Assembly: GCF_009176705.1 (NCBI RefSeq)
Contig: NZ_AP021846.1
Location: forward strand, 2,202,001 to 2,266,000
From: Pseudoalteromonas sp. A25
GTDB taxonomy: Bacteria > Pseudomonadota > Gammaproteobacteria > Enterobacterales > Alteromonadaceae
DNA: 64,000 nt
Direction of reading: 5' to 3'
Under the pieces are notes generated by a model. That model was given only the letters and a program-made list of their open reading frames with translations, was not told where the DNA came from and searched no databases. The position numbers were made by a program, and so were the translations under genes. Of this stretch, positions 49,458 to 59,546 are shown one piece after another (within the stretch, counting starts at the first letter, position 1; the number at the start of each line of letters is the position of its first letter).

Positions 49458-52400
49458 TCAATCCTCTTCAAGTTCTGTATCTTGGATTGGCACCTTAATG
49501 GTCACTTTAATACCCTTTCCTTGCTCAGAAAAACAACGTATCTCGCCTTTTAGAAGTTGAGTAACCAAATTATAGACAATATGCATTCCTAATCCACATC
49601 CGCCCTGACTCCTTTTTGAGGTAACAAATGGGTCAAAAATACTCTTAAGCATTTCTTGCGACATACCAACACCATTATCTTGATAATTTATATACCAATA
49701 CTGATCATCATTCTGCAGTTCAACTTCAACTATACCTGAGGCCTTATTTTCGAAACCATGGATCACTGAATTGTTAAGCAAATTGGTCAATACTTGGTAA
49801 ATAGCTCCAGCATATGTCATTAACTCAATGCCTTCACTTCCTTTAACTTGGATTTCTATACTCTTACCTTTAGTTAACGGCGCAAGTGAGGTGAATATAT
49901 CTTCAACATAAGATTTTAAGTTAATTTTTCTGCAAACCTCACTCGATTGGTCAACCGCCACTTGTTTAAAATTACCAATCAAGTTTTGTGCTCGATCTAG
50001 ATTTCGAAATATTAATTGGTACCCTTCCCCTTGCTCTTCGAGTGACTTGATTAAATCCTTTTGACTCAGTGTTTTACTTTTTAACTTATTAGCAACCTTT
50101 TTCATGCTCTCTTCATTGTACGTCAAAGCTGTTAGTGCAACCCCCAGTGGAGTATTGATCTCATGTGCTATTCCAGCAACTAACCCCCCTAACGACGCCA
50201 TTTTTTCACTTTCTATTAACTCATCTTGTGTATGCTTCAACTCCATCATGGCCTGTTCAAGCTTTTGATTTTTCTTATAAAGCTCATCTGTTCTCATCGC
50301 TACTTTAATTTCTAGCTGTTCATTAAGCGCTTGTAAGGCATTTTCATGTTCTTTTAGTTGCGCAATGTCTTTCAAAGCACCAGCAATACGTATCGCTTGA
50401 CCTGTATCGTCCCTTTTTACCACTTTTCCCCTATCTAATACCCATGCCCAATTACCTTCTAAGTCTTTAACCCTAATCGCTAGTTCGTAGCTTTGCGCAT
50501 CTCCTGCAATGCAAGCCTCAACTTTTTCTTTCAAAAAAGCACTATCACTAGGATGCACAAACTGTCCAATATCACCCATAGTCATACGAGTTTGAGTAAT
50601 GCCATAATCGACCCGAGGAGATACACTATGGCGGTAAATAGTGCTATTTGTAATATGCCAATCCCATAGTTCGTCACCGCTAGCCCAAAGAGATAACTCC
50701 AAGCGCTGCTGCAAATCTTGCATCTTTTTATTTGCTTGGATCACTTGTTGATAACGCTTTTGCCGAGCTCTTACAACAAGCAGTACCGTTAACAACACAA
50801 TCAAAATATAGAGGGCTTTTGAGTGTTGGTTCCACCACCACGGGGCATTCACTTTAATGGCAAAACGGTGTGTTGGAGAGCGAACATTAAAACGATTTAA
50901 AGTATAAGCTTCTACAACATACTCACCAGGCTCTAAACGCAGTAAATTTACTTGTCTGACGCCGGATGCAAGCTTTAACCACTTATTACTTAGTCCTAGC
51001 ACGCGATAGTAAAACTGCTGTTGATCTGAGCCATAATCCAAGCTCGAGTATTGTAAGGAAACAATATTTTCATCATGAGCAAGATGCAACTCATCCGCCA
51101 ACTCCGCAGAAGTACGTAAATGTCCATCAAAGCTTGGTAACAAAGGTTTGCCTAGTAACTCTATATGACTAATCAGTAATGGTTTCTCAGCTTTATCGAT
51201 ATCAACTTTTTGTGGATAAAATTGATTGAACCCTTTAGCACCGCCAACAAACACTCGTCCGTCAGGTGCCAGCCATGCTGCGTTGTAATTAAATTCATTA
51301 TCTTGAATGCCATCAATTGGAGAGAAGTTATGAATTGAATAATTTGCAGTATGAACTTGGCTTAACCCTCCACTACTCCCTACCCACATATGATCAAAAC
51401 CATCAAAAACCAACGCCCAAATTGCTGTATTTACTAAGCCGTTTTCTTGATTAATCGTGCGCTCAACTTCAAATTCACTATTTACTATCGAAATGCCTAA
51501 CTCACTCGCTATCCATACTCTTTCATACTGATCTTGTTCTATCATAAATACGATATCTGAGATCAAACCGTCCTGCGTCGATACATTTTCTAACCTGCCG
51601 TCCTTAAAACGGTATAAGCCATTACCAATCGAGCCAAACCACAGTGTTCCGGCTATGTTTTTCATGGAAGAAATGTGACTAGGCGCTTGAATTGAAGGGT
51701 GAAAGTATGGCTCTAATGTATTTTTATCGGCCACATATTTTAATAACCCAGAGGTTCTAGAGCTGATCAACAGCTCATCATTAAATTGCAACATACTGTT
51801 AAATGTCAGCTCTGGGCCATTGCCAAAGTCAGGCTTTAGGTGGTCTAAGCGAGTGCTTACAAAATCATATTTTACAACGCCATTTCCCCTGGTTGTTACC
51901 CACAGCTGCTCTTGCATAATCGAAACCTGAGTGATGAAGCTATTGTCTAGCAAATCTAGCGATGGATATAGTTTGTAGGCAGCTTCAAAGCCTTTACCGT
52001 CAAAAATAAACAGTCCACTTGAAGTACCAAACCACAGACGGTTCTGTTTATCTATTGCAAAGCTACGAATATCAGGACTAGATAAAGGAGAATGCGGATA
52101 ATTATATTGACCCACGTGTCCGAATGATTCACTGAGCTGACTCAAAAAATGTAATCCTCGAGTTTCAGTACCAAGCCAAAGATCTTGATTGGTATCTCTC
52201 ATCACTGTGATCACATTATTATCCAACAAACCATTCGTTTGCATACTGCGTTTATACCAATGGTTAATCAAATGGCCTTGTCTATCTAGTAAATACAAGC
52301 CATTGTTAGAAGTAACTAACACCTCATCGGCATTAACGATAACGTTATGTAATGTAATATTCGAGTCACTCGTAAAACTTCTCGACCAAAGCACTCGTTC

Positions 52401-53099
52401 ATATAGCGTGTCGTAATTAACAAGCTGTTGCATTTTACTGATCAGTACCACTCTCTGTGCAGAAAAACTCATTTTTTCATACTCACCCCCAAGTAAAAGT
52501 ACCGCTTCACTCGATTGCTTAATATATTTCATCAAGCCTTGTTCGCTTAAATAATAATATGCATCGCTGCGCTCAACGACATTACGAATAAAGCGTCCTG
52601 GCAAACTTATTTTGCTCGGCTTCAACGAAGTTTGATTGACCTGGTAAACGTGACTATCTTCAAGTGAAACAACTACATTTGGGCCGTTACAATCTAATGA
52701 AATAACACGATCAGAGGCGATTTCTGAATATTGTTCAGACAAAAAAGAGGTAAAATGCCCGTGGGTACTATGATAAACACTCAGACCGGTGCGTGTGCCT
52801 ATCCAAACTTTATCAGCACTGATACACAAATCGGTGACAAAGCCACCCGCTAAGCTTTTATTATCTTGCTGTTTGGGCTTAAACTGCATAAATTCATGGC
52901 CGTCAAACCGATTCAATCCAGCTTGAGTCCCAGCCCAAATGTAGCCATATTGGTCTTGTGCAAGCGCAGTCACAGTTACTTGGCTTAAACCGCTGTTGTA
53001 GTCATAGTGGCGCATTATCTGCGCGGTATCAGAAAACTGAGGCACAGCAAACGCGACATTGACAACAAATACAAAGTACAGACACCATTTGTATTGCAT
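49458..53099 (-). CDS. Sensor histidine kinase with periplasmic beta-propeller, Y_Y_Y and PAS domains
   Basis: The 1213-residue sensor has a signal peptide (about 1-18) and propeller repeats (GYIWAGTQAGLNRFDG, DLWLGTETRGLHFL, RLWFGTSSGLFIFDG, HMWVGSSGGLSQVH). A Y_Y_Y domain (about 690-755) and a membrane helix near 765-783 follow. A PAS domain (LWASGDELWDWHITN, RVKDLEGNWAWVLDRGKVVKR) precedes a coiled coil, HisKA with H979 in GIAHEINTPLGVAL, and HATPase (LTNLLNNSVIHGF, DNGVGMS, GGCGLGMHIV). Unlike the hybrid kinase at 13.6 kb it has no receiver, so its regulator must be encoded elsewhere. The ligand is unknown. Confidence 0.92.
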   Translation of the reverse strand: MQYKWCLYFVFVVNVAFAVPQFSDTAQIMRHYDYNSGLSQVTVTALAQDQYGYIWAGTQAGLNRFDGHEFMQFKPKQQDNKSLAGGFVTDLCISADKVWIGTRTGLSVYHSTHGHFTSFLSEQYSEIASDRVISLDCNGPNVVVSLEDSHVYQVNQTSLKPSKISLPGRFIRNVVERSDAYYYLSEQGLMKYIKQSSEAVLLLGGEYEKMSFSAQRVVLISKMQQLVNYDTLYERVLWSRSFTSDSNITLHNVIVNADEVLVTSNNGLYLLDRQGHLINHWYKRSMQTNGLLDNNVITVMRDTNQDLWLGTETRGLHFLSQLSESFGHVGQYNYPHSPLSSPDIRSFAIDKQNRLWFGTSSGLFIFDGKGFEAAYKLYPSLDLLDNSFITQVSIMQEQLWVTTRGNGVVKYDFVSTRLDHLKPDFGNGPELTFNSMLQFNDELLISSRTSGLLKYVADKNTLEPYFHPSIQAPSHISSMKNIAGTLWFGSIGNGLYRFKDGRLENVSTQDGLISDIVFMIEQDQYERVWIASELGISIVNSEFEVERTINQENGLVNTAIWALVFDGFDHMWVGSSGGLSQVHTANYSIHNFSPIDGIQDNEFNYNAAWLAPDGRVFVGGAKGFNQFYPQKVDIDKAEKPLLISHIELLGKPLLPSFDGHLRTSAELADELHLAHDENIVSLQYSSLDYGSDQQQFYYRVLGLSNKWLKLASGVRQVNLLRLEPGEYVVEAYTLNRFNVRSPTHRFAIKVNAPWWWNQHSKALYILIVLLTVLLVVRARQKRYQQVIQANKKMQDLQQRLELSLWASGDELWDWHITNSTIYRHSVSPRVDYGITQTRMTMGDIGQFVHPSDSAFLKEKVEACIAGDAQSYELAIRVKDLEGNWAWVLDRGKVVKRDDTGQAIRIAGALKDIAQLKEHENALQALNEQLEIKVAMRTDELYKKNQKLEQAMMELKHTQDELIESEKMASLGGLVAGIAHEINTPLGVALTALTYNEESMKKVANKLKSKTLSQKDLIKSLEEQGEGYQLIFRNLDRAQNLIGNFKQVAVDQSSEVCRKINLKSYVEDIFTSLAPLTKGKSIEIQVKGSEGIELMTYAGAIYQVLTNLLNNSVIHGFENKASGIVEVELQNDDQYWYINYQDNGVGMSQEMLKSIFDPFVTSKRSQGGCGLGMHIVYNLVTQLLKGEIRCFSEQGKGIKVTIKVPIQDTELEED

Positions 53100-53217
53100 A
53101 GGCTAAACAAGGCAGAGGGCTTTAACTAAATATAGCAAATAGTTAGTAGTTATAAAGGCGCGGTTATAATCTCTAAACCTATTTTTGAGCAACAGTCATT
53201 AACTGTGCAATTAGCTA

Positions 53218-55077
53218 TTAATCGGTATCCAATGAAAACTCTTGAATTCTGCCGCCAGGATGAAGTAACTGGTAGCGAACAAGCTTGGCTTCCTCTAAGG
53301 TGATCAAACTAATGGCACTATCTGACACCAAATAAGGCTGCTTCGCGGCGTCGCATTGTAACGGATGTTTATTTACCTCCATATGCCAACGTTTTGTAAA
53401 ATAGTTGAGGGGGCTCCACGGGGCATAGAAAATTGAGTCCAACTTATCTAAAAGATTTATGAGCTTTTTTGGGAATTCATTTTTTATACCTGATGCTGTT
53501 AATTGCCAGATCCTATTATGATGTTTACCAAATCGGCTTTGTACAGAAAAACAAAATGAATAATGCACGTCACCCGATAAAATAATTGTTTCTTTAGGTG
53601 TGTCGGGGCGTCTAAATATTTCGAGTAGCTTACGTGCAGAACCCTCATGTGCCATCCAATTTTCAACATCTACCAATAATGGCTGGCCAAAGAAGTTAAA
53701 AATAGACTGAATCGCTTCAATTGATTTCACACCAAATACTGGCGCTGGCGATACCAAAATAACTTCTTTATGATCAACTAATGTGTCTTCCAATTCCATC
53801 AGCATTTCCCAGTCAAGCAAACCACTGGGTTCATTAAAGTTTTGCTCGTTTCGCCATCGATGCGTGCGAGTGTCCATCACAACCACTTTGGGGGTGGTGT
53901 CTAAGCAATAGTGCCAGCTCGAAAAACGATTAATGGCTTTGTCCAGCGACTTAAATTGCCAACTGTCGACCTCGAGGCTGCGTTCAAATTCCGCACATAA
54001 GCTGCCACTATTAAGCATTGCGTCATTACCCAGCCCTTGAAACAGCCAGTAACTCAACAATCCGCTATTAATTATCCTTCGACTACTCTTATGTTCAGCA
54101 ATGGCCTGCTCCCATCGGGCAGTCAAATTCCAATCATCTGTCACATCATGATCGTCAAACATCATAAGCGTTGGGACATTGGCAAAAAGCCGCTGAGCTT
54201 TAGGTAAATCTTCAATGAACTGCTCAAGCGCTTTTGCTTGAGCCGTGAATGATTTAACAAACTTAGGATTGGTGCCTTGATATATCAATTTTTCACGATC
54301 AATCAGTTGCCAACACGCCGCACCAAAATTTAGTAGATAGCACGCAACAAACTCTTGAAAATAGATTAAATGGTTGCCTGCACTTAGACTTGTAAAATGG
54401 GCTTCGCCACGCTTGAACCAGTAACTGAAGCTGTATTTTGGACACGCCTGCCAAGGAGTCTTGGGCAAAAATTGATGTCGATTAAACAACTGCTGCTGAA
54501 TATCTTCAGGTAGTTCAGTAATGTGGGCCTGCTCTTTGTAAAGACCTAAGCAGTCAATTAGCTGACTAATCGCTAACAACATCGGACCGGCAACATCATC
54601 GGCATAAATCTGATCACCCGACATTAACAGCAAGCTTGGCGACAGTACTCCTGTTTCCTTACAGTTATTAATTAAAGTATCAGCAGCAACCAGACTGTCT
54701 CTGCTTGGATGGTGTGGGTTACGACATGAGCCGTGCAAAACCTGCTGCAATTGTTTTGGAACAATACACTGTGTAGTAGCTTGAGAGGGGTATGTGTAGT
54801 CACTAAGATCAACAACATTATCATCAAATAATAACTGATAATCCAGCGCGGTATCGGCAACAAATAACCCAGAGTTAGGGCGCACTAATAAAATGTGAAA
54901 AAAACAGTGCGTGCCTAAACGAAAAGTTTTTTGCTCAGTTTGACACTGATACCCAGAAACCTCTGCAGACAACTTACCATAAGTACTGGTAACCAGTTGT
55001 ATGCAAACTTGGCCCTGCTCAGCTCGTCTAAGCATCGGGCCAAGTAATAATTGAGGTAACGCTTTAGCGCACTGCAT
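53218..55077 (-). CDS. PhoD-like metallophosphatase family protein, apparently cytoplasmic
   Basis: The 619-residue protein shows the metal-site motifs of the alkaline phosphatase D group: LHGSCRNPHH, LLLMSGDQIYADD, TLMMFDDHDVTDDWN, and ILSGDVHYSFCF. An N-terminal beta-rich domain (about 1-110) precedes the catalytic domain. Unlike classic PhoD there is no Tat or Sec signal. It overlaps the 3' end of the TatD-family gene by 14 nt, so it is the last gene of the fab-holB-tatD strand run. The substrate is unknown. Confidence 0.84.
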   Translation of the reverse strand: MQCAKALPQLLLGPMLRRAEQGQVCIQLVTSTYGKLSAEVSGYQCQTEQKTFRLGTHCFFHILLVRPNSGLFVADTALDYQLLFDDNVVDLSDYTYPSQATTQCIVPKQLQQVLHGSCRNPHHPSRDSLVAADTLINNCKETGVLSPSLLLMSGDQIYADDVAGPMLLAISQLIDCLGLYKEQAHITELPEDIQQQLFNRHQFLPKTPWQACPKYSFSYWFKRGEAHFTSLSAGNHLIYFQEFVACYLLNFGAACWQLIDREKLIYQGTNPKFVKSFTAQAKALEQFIEDLPKAQRLFANVPTLMMFDDHDVTDDWNLTARWEQAIAEHKSSRRIINSGLLSYWLFQGLGNDAMLNSGSLCAEFERSLEVDSWQFKSLDKAINRFSSWHYCLDTTPKVVVMDTRTHRWRNEQNFNEPSGLLDWEMLMELEDTLVDHKEVILVSPAPVFGVKSIEAIQSIFNFFGQPLLVDVENWMAHEGSARKLLEIFRRPDTPKETIILSGDVHYSFCFSVQSRFGKHHNRIWQLTASGIKNEFPKKLINLLDKLDSIFYAPWSPLNYFTKRWHMEVNKHPLQCDAAKQPYLVSDSAISLITLEEAKLVRYQLLHPGGRIQEFSLDTD

Positions 55078-55855
55078 CCGCGCGAAGTGCCAGGCTAAAT
55101 AGGTTATAAAAGTTATCGGTGGTAGATTTTGCTAGTTCTTTGTAAGTAATACCTTTTAAGTTAGCAATATAATATGCAACATCTTGAACATAGGCTGGTT
55201 GGTTAGTTTTACCACGATGAGGAACAGGTGCTAAGTATGGAGAGTCAGTTTCAATCAATAACCTATCTAAAGGAATTTGTTTAACCACTTCTTTTAGCTC
55301 AACTGCATTTTTAAACGTTACAATGCCCGAAATAGAGATGTAAAACCCTAAATCTAAAGCTTGCTTTGCCATTGCCCAATCTTCTGTAAAGCAATGCAGT
55401 ACGCCACCACAATTTTGCGCATTATGCGCTTTCATCAAGTTAATCGTATCAGCTTTGGCATCGCGAGTATGAATGATTAAGGGCTTATTAAGTTCGTTGG
55501 CCACTTCTATATGGCCCACAAAACTATCTTGCTGTACTTTATGCGTGTCCTGAGAATAATAGTAATCCAAGCCAGTTTCACCAATAGCGACAACTTTAGA
55601 GTGGTTCGCCAATGCACTTAATCTTGCTTTATCTAACACATCTTTTTGATCTAGCGGGTGAACACCGCATGATGCTGAAACATCATCATACTCGCTGATA
55701 GCATCAAGCATACTGGGAAACTGGTCAAGTGTGACGCTGACACATAAAAAGTGTTCAACTTGCTTAGCACGTGCAGCCTCTAATACCGCTGGTAACTGTT
55801 GGCCAAGCTTTTCAAAATCAAGCCTATCTAAATGGCAATGTGAATCTACAATCAT
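55064..55855 (-). CDS. ycfH: TatD-family metal-dependent hydrolase (YcfH)
   Basis: The 263-residue TIM-barrel hydrolase has the metal ligands MIVDSHCHLD, GETGLDYYY, PLIIHTRDAK, GVLHCFTEDW and LIETDSPYLAP. Relatives act as 3'-5' exonucleases or D-amino-acyl-tRNA deacylases. Synteny (tmk-holB-pilZ-tatD) identifies it as the YcfH member rather than TatD itself. It lies 8 nt after pilZ and overlaps the PhoD-like gene. Confidence 0.93.
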   Translation of the reverse strand: MIVDSHCHLDRLDFEKLGQQLPAVLEAARAKQVEHFLCVSVTLDQFPSMLDAISEYDDVSASCGVHPLDQKDVLDKARLSALANHSKVVAIGETGLDYYYSQDTHKVQQDSFVGHIEVANELNKPLIIHTRDAKADTINLMKAHNAQNCGGVLHCFTEDWAMAKQALDLGFYISISGIVTFKNAVELKEVVKQIPLDRLLIETDSPYLAPVPHRGKTNQPAYVQDVAYYIANLKGITYKELAKSTTDNFYNLFSLALRADAVR

Positions 55856-55863
55856 AACTACTC

Positions 55864-56190
55864 TTACATGGTGTAGGTGGGTTTATCAGAGTTTAGGGAT
55901 GTTCCCAACTGCTTAATAATTCTGTCATTAACTCTATCAGGGTCTTCAACAAAACTCACACCGGCGCCTGGTGGATTTGAGTTTTGCGCACCTTGAGGCG
56001 TTATCCAGACAACTTTTCCAACAATTTGATGATCTTCAAGCTCGTCAGGTAAGGTAACTCGCAAAGTTACACTCTGTCCCAATTCAAACCGCGCATTACT
56101 TTTTACAAACAAACCGCCTTGCTTTAACGTTGCCATGTAACAGCGATATAGTTCATCTAAATCTTGAAGGTCTATAAGCAATTCTTGCAC
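55864..56190 (-). CDS. pilZ: PilZ, type IV pilus assembly protein
   Basis: The 108-residue PilZ-domain protein matches P. aeruginosa PilZ in position (between holB and tatD) and in motifs: GGLFVKSN, ELGQSVTLRVTLPDE, VVGKVVWITPQGAQ-type, GAGVSF, and a C-terminal SDKPTYTM. Like that protein it lacks the N-terminal RxxxR and (D/N)xSxxG motifs of c-di-GMP receptors, so it probably does not bind c-di-GMP and instead works with PilB/FimX in pilus assembly. Confidence 0.88.
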   Translation of the reverse strand: MQELLIDLQDLDELYRCYMATLKQGGLFVKSNARFELGQSVTLRVTLPDELEDHQIVGKVVWITPQGAQNSNPPGAGVSFVEDPDRVNDRIIKQLGTSLNSDKPTYTM

Positions 56191-56198
56191 TGGACATC

Positions 56199-57098
56199 CT
56201 ATTTGAAAGTACTTTTTAAAGTGTTGACTAACTTACTAAGCGCTAGAGGCTGGTTCAACCCCAATACCTGTGTGTTATCAGACATAAACTGATACAACGC
56301 GTTTTGTGCTTCATTATACGCTTGCAACGCAAGGCCATTTATTAACTTGGCCTTTAGTTGTTTCTGAATGAACAAACATAATATATTAACCAAGTCTGGA
56401 TAATCACTCAGTATTTTCTGCGCTGATGCAAAATTATGACTTGCTTTAATATCACATGCAAATTTGTAAAGCGTATCAATATGCGCTAACTGTTCATTTA
56501 AATACCACTGCTGAACAATTAATGGCTGCTGTGAAAAGTCAGCTAACCAAGGATAACTGATTTCTTGTGGTAACTGTGCCACCAACCACTCACTTGCCAA
56601 CCTTTTATCACCAACAGCGACTTGTACTTTAGCGCAACGACTTAAAATAGTTGCCGACAACTGGCTTATATCATCGCATGTCAACAGCAGGTACCGCCCT
56701 ACATTAGGCTCCTCAAGCGTTTTTAACAGTGCATTGGCCGCAGAGTGTGTCATTTTATGCGCGTTTACAATCACAGCAACTTTATTGCCCCCTTGTTGCG
56801 CCGAATGATGAACAAAACTCGCTAACTCTCTTATTGCATCTACCGATATACTCTGACCTTGTGATGTGATCATTAACAAATCAGGGTGTGTATTTGCTTC
56901 AAATAACGTACAACTTTTACACTCACCACACCTAACAAGCTGCTGATGATGCTCGCACAACAATGCTTGAGCAAGCTCTATCGCCAGTGCTTGTTTACCA
57001 ACGCCAGCTAAACCATGTAACAATTGCGCATGATGAAACCTTTGTTGACGTTGACTTTGCACTAATTGCTGCCACACTGGCTCATGCCACACATACAT
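56199..57098 (-). CDS. holB: DNA polymerase III subunit delta'
   Basis: The 299-residue clamp-loader subunit has an AAA+ fold with a degenerate P-loop (LLHGLAGVGKQALA), the four-cysteine zinc module (LLCEHHQQLVRCGECKSC), VDAIRELASFVHHSA and KTLEEPNVGRYLLL, then SRC in LSRCAKVQV. It is somewhat shorter than E. coli HolB (334). Its start overlaps the tmk stop by one base, indicating coupled translation. Confidence 0.93.
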   Translation of the reverse strand: MYVWHEPVWQQLVQSQRQQRFHHAQLLHGLAGVGKQALAIELAQALLCEHHQQLVRCGECKSCTLFEANTHPDLLMITSQGQSISVDAIRELASFVHHSAQQGGNKVAVIVNAHKMTHSAANALLKTLEEPNVGRYLLLTCDDISQLSATILSRCAKVQVAVGDKRLASEWLVAQLPQEISYPWLADFSQQPLIVQQWYLNEQLAHIDTLYKFACDIKASHNFASAQKILSDYPDLVNILCLFIQKQLKAKLINGLALQAYNEAQNALYQFMSDNTQVLGLNQPLALSKLVNTLKSTFK

Positions 57099-57727
57099 CA
57101 GGCATTAACTCGCTTATAAAACTGCTCGAGCGCAACTAAAATATCTGCATGCACTTTTTCAATAGTCTGATCCGCATTAATTACGACACATTGCTCGTCT
57201 GCTTGCGCCAATTGTAAATATCGTGCTCGAGTTCGCTCAAAGAAGCTTAAAGCTTCTAATTCAATTCTATCTAATTCGCCACGCCCTTTTGCGCGCGCTA
57301 GACCCACTGACGGCGGAATATCTAAATAAATGGTTAAGTCAGGCTTAAGTCCTTGTAACACAATATTAGACAAAGCTTTAAGCGTATCCGCAGGCAAACC
57401 TCGGCCACCTCCTTGATAGGCTTGAGATGACATATCATGTCTATCCCCAAGCACCCACTTGCCTTGCGTCAATGCAGGTCGAATAACATTGTGCAACAAC
57501 TGTGCTCTTGCAGCATACATCAACAATAACTCGGTTTCACTGGCTACTAATTCTTCATGCTGTTGTTTTATGAGACTTCGCAATGACTCAGCCAATGCGG
57601 TACCACCGGGCTCTCTAGTTTGTACAAAGTCAACCTTGTGTTGCTGTAAAAATTGTTGGCATATTGCCATCGCTGTTGACTTTCCGGCACCTTCTAAGCC
57701 CTCAATTACGATAAATTTAGCTGTCAT
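57098..57727 (-). CDS. tmk: Thymidylate kinase
   Basis: It phosphorylates dTMP to dTDP. The 209-residue protein has the P-loop [16 protein letters not shown], the DR-motif TREPGGT, the [17 protein letters not shown] lid region, and [20 protein letters not shown]. The arginine-bearing lid is the bacterial type. It overlaps mltG by 11 nt and holB by one. Confidence 0.96.
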   Translation of the reverse strand: MTAKFIVIEGLEGAGKSTAMAICQQFLQQHKVDFVQTREPGGTALAESLRSLIKQQHEELVASETELLLMYAARAQLLHNVIRPALTQGKWVLGDRHDMSSQAYQGGGRGLPADTLKALSNIVLQGLKPDLTIYLDIPPSVGLARAKGRGELDRIELEALSFFERTRARYLQLAQADEQCVVINADQTIEKVHADILVALEQFYKRVNA

Positions 57728-58706
57728 TGTTTCTCTTTAAAATATATTTTTGCACCGCTTGATTATGTTCTCGCAAGCTTTTTGAAAACTGATGCTGCCC
57801 GTCACCTTTTGATACAAAATAATAAAATGGAGTTTCAGCTGGCTGCGTAGCGGCATATATTGCATCAGCAGAAGGCATTGCGATAGGTGTTGGAGGCAAC
57901 CCCTTTATTCTATAAGTATTGTAAGGCGTGTACTGCTTTAAATGGCTGCGTTTTATATCTCCATCAAATGTCTCTCCAAGACCATAAATCACTGTTGGAT
58001 CAGTTTGCAAGCGCATCTTTTTATTCAATCGATTGACGAACACCGACGCTATGGTATTTCGCTCTGGCGCATAGCCTGTTTCTTTTTCGATAATAGACGC
58101 GAGGATCAGTGCTTGATAAGGTGACTCAAGCGGCAATTGGCTGACTCGCTGTTGCCATGCTTGTGCTAATACCTTTTGCATTTTTAGGTTTGCTCGCATA
58201 AGTAAAGAAGCAGCATTAGAATATGCTTCATAATGATACGTCTCAGGTAAGAACCAGCCCTCAGGAGAAGTATCCATTTTTAGCGCTGTCTGCAGTTGCT
58301 GCTTATCCTCTGGAACAGTCAGATATGGACTTTTCGCAAGTTTACGAAAAACATCATCAAACGTCTCACCTGCAATAATGGTAAAAGCGAATTGCTTTTG
58401 CTCACCACGATGTATTTTTGCTATGGCCTCTAGCACTCTAAGTCCGCGCAATTCATATACTCCCGCTTTTAGCTGAAATTGTCGCGGCAAAAATTTAGAG
58501 TAAATCTGATATTTTAAACATGAGCGAATATACCCTCGCTTTTGCCAATCGTTACAAAGGCGGTTAAAGCCCACTCCTGCTTCTACTTCGTATAAATCAG
58601 TATCTATGTTAATCGGTTCATTGTGTATGGTATCGAGTTGATAAACCAGAAACCCGCCAATTATCAACAACGAAAATACAACCGTCAGTAATATTCTTTT
58701 TATCAT
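57717..58706 (-). CDS. mltG: Endolytic murein transglycosylase MltG
   Basis: This 329-residue inner-membrane protein cuts nascent glycan strands and helps set their length. One N-terminal membrane helix (about 4-23) is followed by a LysM-like domain ([20 protein letters not shown]) and the YceG catalytic domain with the active-site glutamate in [16 protein letters not shown] and the [12 protein letters not shown] motif. The ATG overlaps the pabC stop (ATGA). Confidence 0.95.
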   Translation of the reverse strand: MIKRILLTVVFSLLIIGGFLVYQLDTIHNEPINIDTDLYEVEAGVGFNRLCNDWQKRGYIRSCLKYQIYSKFLPRQFQLKAGVYELRGLRVLEAIAKIHRGEQKQFAFTIIAGETFDDVFRKLAKSPYLTVPEDKQQLQTALKMDTSPEGWFLPETYHYEAYSNAASLLMRANLKMQKVLAQAWQQRVSQLPLESPYQALILASIIEKETGYAPERNTIASVFVNRLNKKMRLQTDPTVIYGLGETFDGDIKRSHLKQYTPYNTYRIKGLPPTPIAMPSADAIYAATQPAETPFYYFVSKGDGQHQFSKSLREHNQAVQKYILKRNNDS

Positions 58707-59488
58707 AACTTGCCTGACTCTAATTGAGTTTTAAGCTGTTTTGCAAGAGAAAGATCAAACTGATATGCACCAATCGAGTCAACAAAAACTAAGCCGAGTA
58801 AACTATTACAAACAAATAAGGCATCTAACTTGGTCAGTGCCTTTTGAGTTAATGATATCCTTTCAATCTTATTTAATGCACTTAGATGGCGCAGGTATAC
58901 GCCCTCAATGCCACAGTTATCTAGCTTAGGTGTAAACGCCTTACCATCTTTGACCCCGATGATATTTCCAATGGACGTTTCAATTACCTGTTCATGTATA
59001 TCGCACACCAATACATCATCGCAGTCGTATTCTGCTGCATCGTGTTTGATTAAAACTTGTTCTAAGCGGTTAAGCGTTTTTAACCCTGCCAGCAATGGTT
59101 GATGACCAAGTTTTATGCTACTAAATTGCAAACGTAAACCACGGTTTTGTAGGTCACTATAGTTTTTTGGGTAATCCGATGTTTGAATTACAACACTGGG
59201 TACAGCGTCATTTGGGGGTAAGTAGCCCCTGCCGCCCGAGCCACGTGTTATCATCACTTTCAAAACACCATGGGTGATATGTTGAGAGGCTTCATTGCAG
59301 ATAGCATCAAGATGCAACCAATCTATCGACGGGAAATACAAACGCTGTTGGCAATGTTTTAAGCGCTCTTTATGAAGTTGCCATAGCAAGATTTCGCCGC
59401 TTTTAACTTGCGCTGTCGTAAAAAAACCATCGCCATATAACAGCCCTCGATCCAAAGTTGATATCGAATCAGCTTGAATAATTTCCAT
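58703..59488 (-). CDS. pabC: Aminodeoxychorismate lyase
   Basis: This PLP enzyme of the fold-type IV family makes p-aminobenzoate for folate. The 261-residue protein has LDRGLLYGDGFFTT, the catalytic-lysine region AGLKTLNRLEQVLIKHDA, and ETSIGNIIGV. It sits between fabF and mltG as in E. coli. A terminator lies between fabF and pabC, so pabC may depend on read-through or an internal promoter. Confidence 0.93.
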   Translation of the reverse strand: MEIIQADSISTLDRGLLYGDGFFTTAQVKSGEILLWQLHKERLKHCQQRLYFPSIDWLHLDAICNEASQHITHGVLKVMITRGSGGRGYLPPNDAVPSVVIQTSDYPKNYSDLQNRGLRLQFSSIKLGHQPLLAGLKTLNRLEQVLIKHDAAEYDCDDVLVCDIHEQVIETSIGNIIGVKDGKAFTPKLDNCGIEGVYLRHLSALNKIERISLTQKALTKLDALFVCNSLLGLVFVDSIGAYQFDLSLAKQLKTQLESGKL

Positions 59489-59499
59489 ATGTCACCCAC

Positions 59500-59523
59500 A
59501 AAAAAGCCCGGCTATGCCAGGCT
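59500..59523 (-). terminator. Terminator after fabF
   Basis: On the minus strand AGCCTGG-CATAG-CCGGGCT (one G-U pair) is followed by a six-base T tract, between the fabF stop and the pabC start. Confidence 0.82.
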
Positions 59524-59546
59524 CTTCATCTTATGCCTAACTGGCA

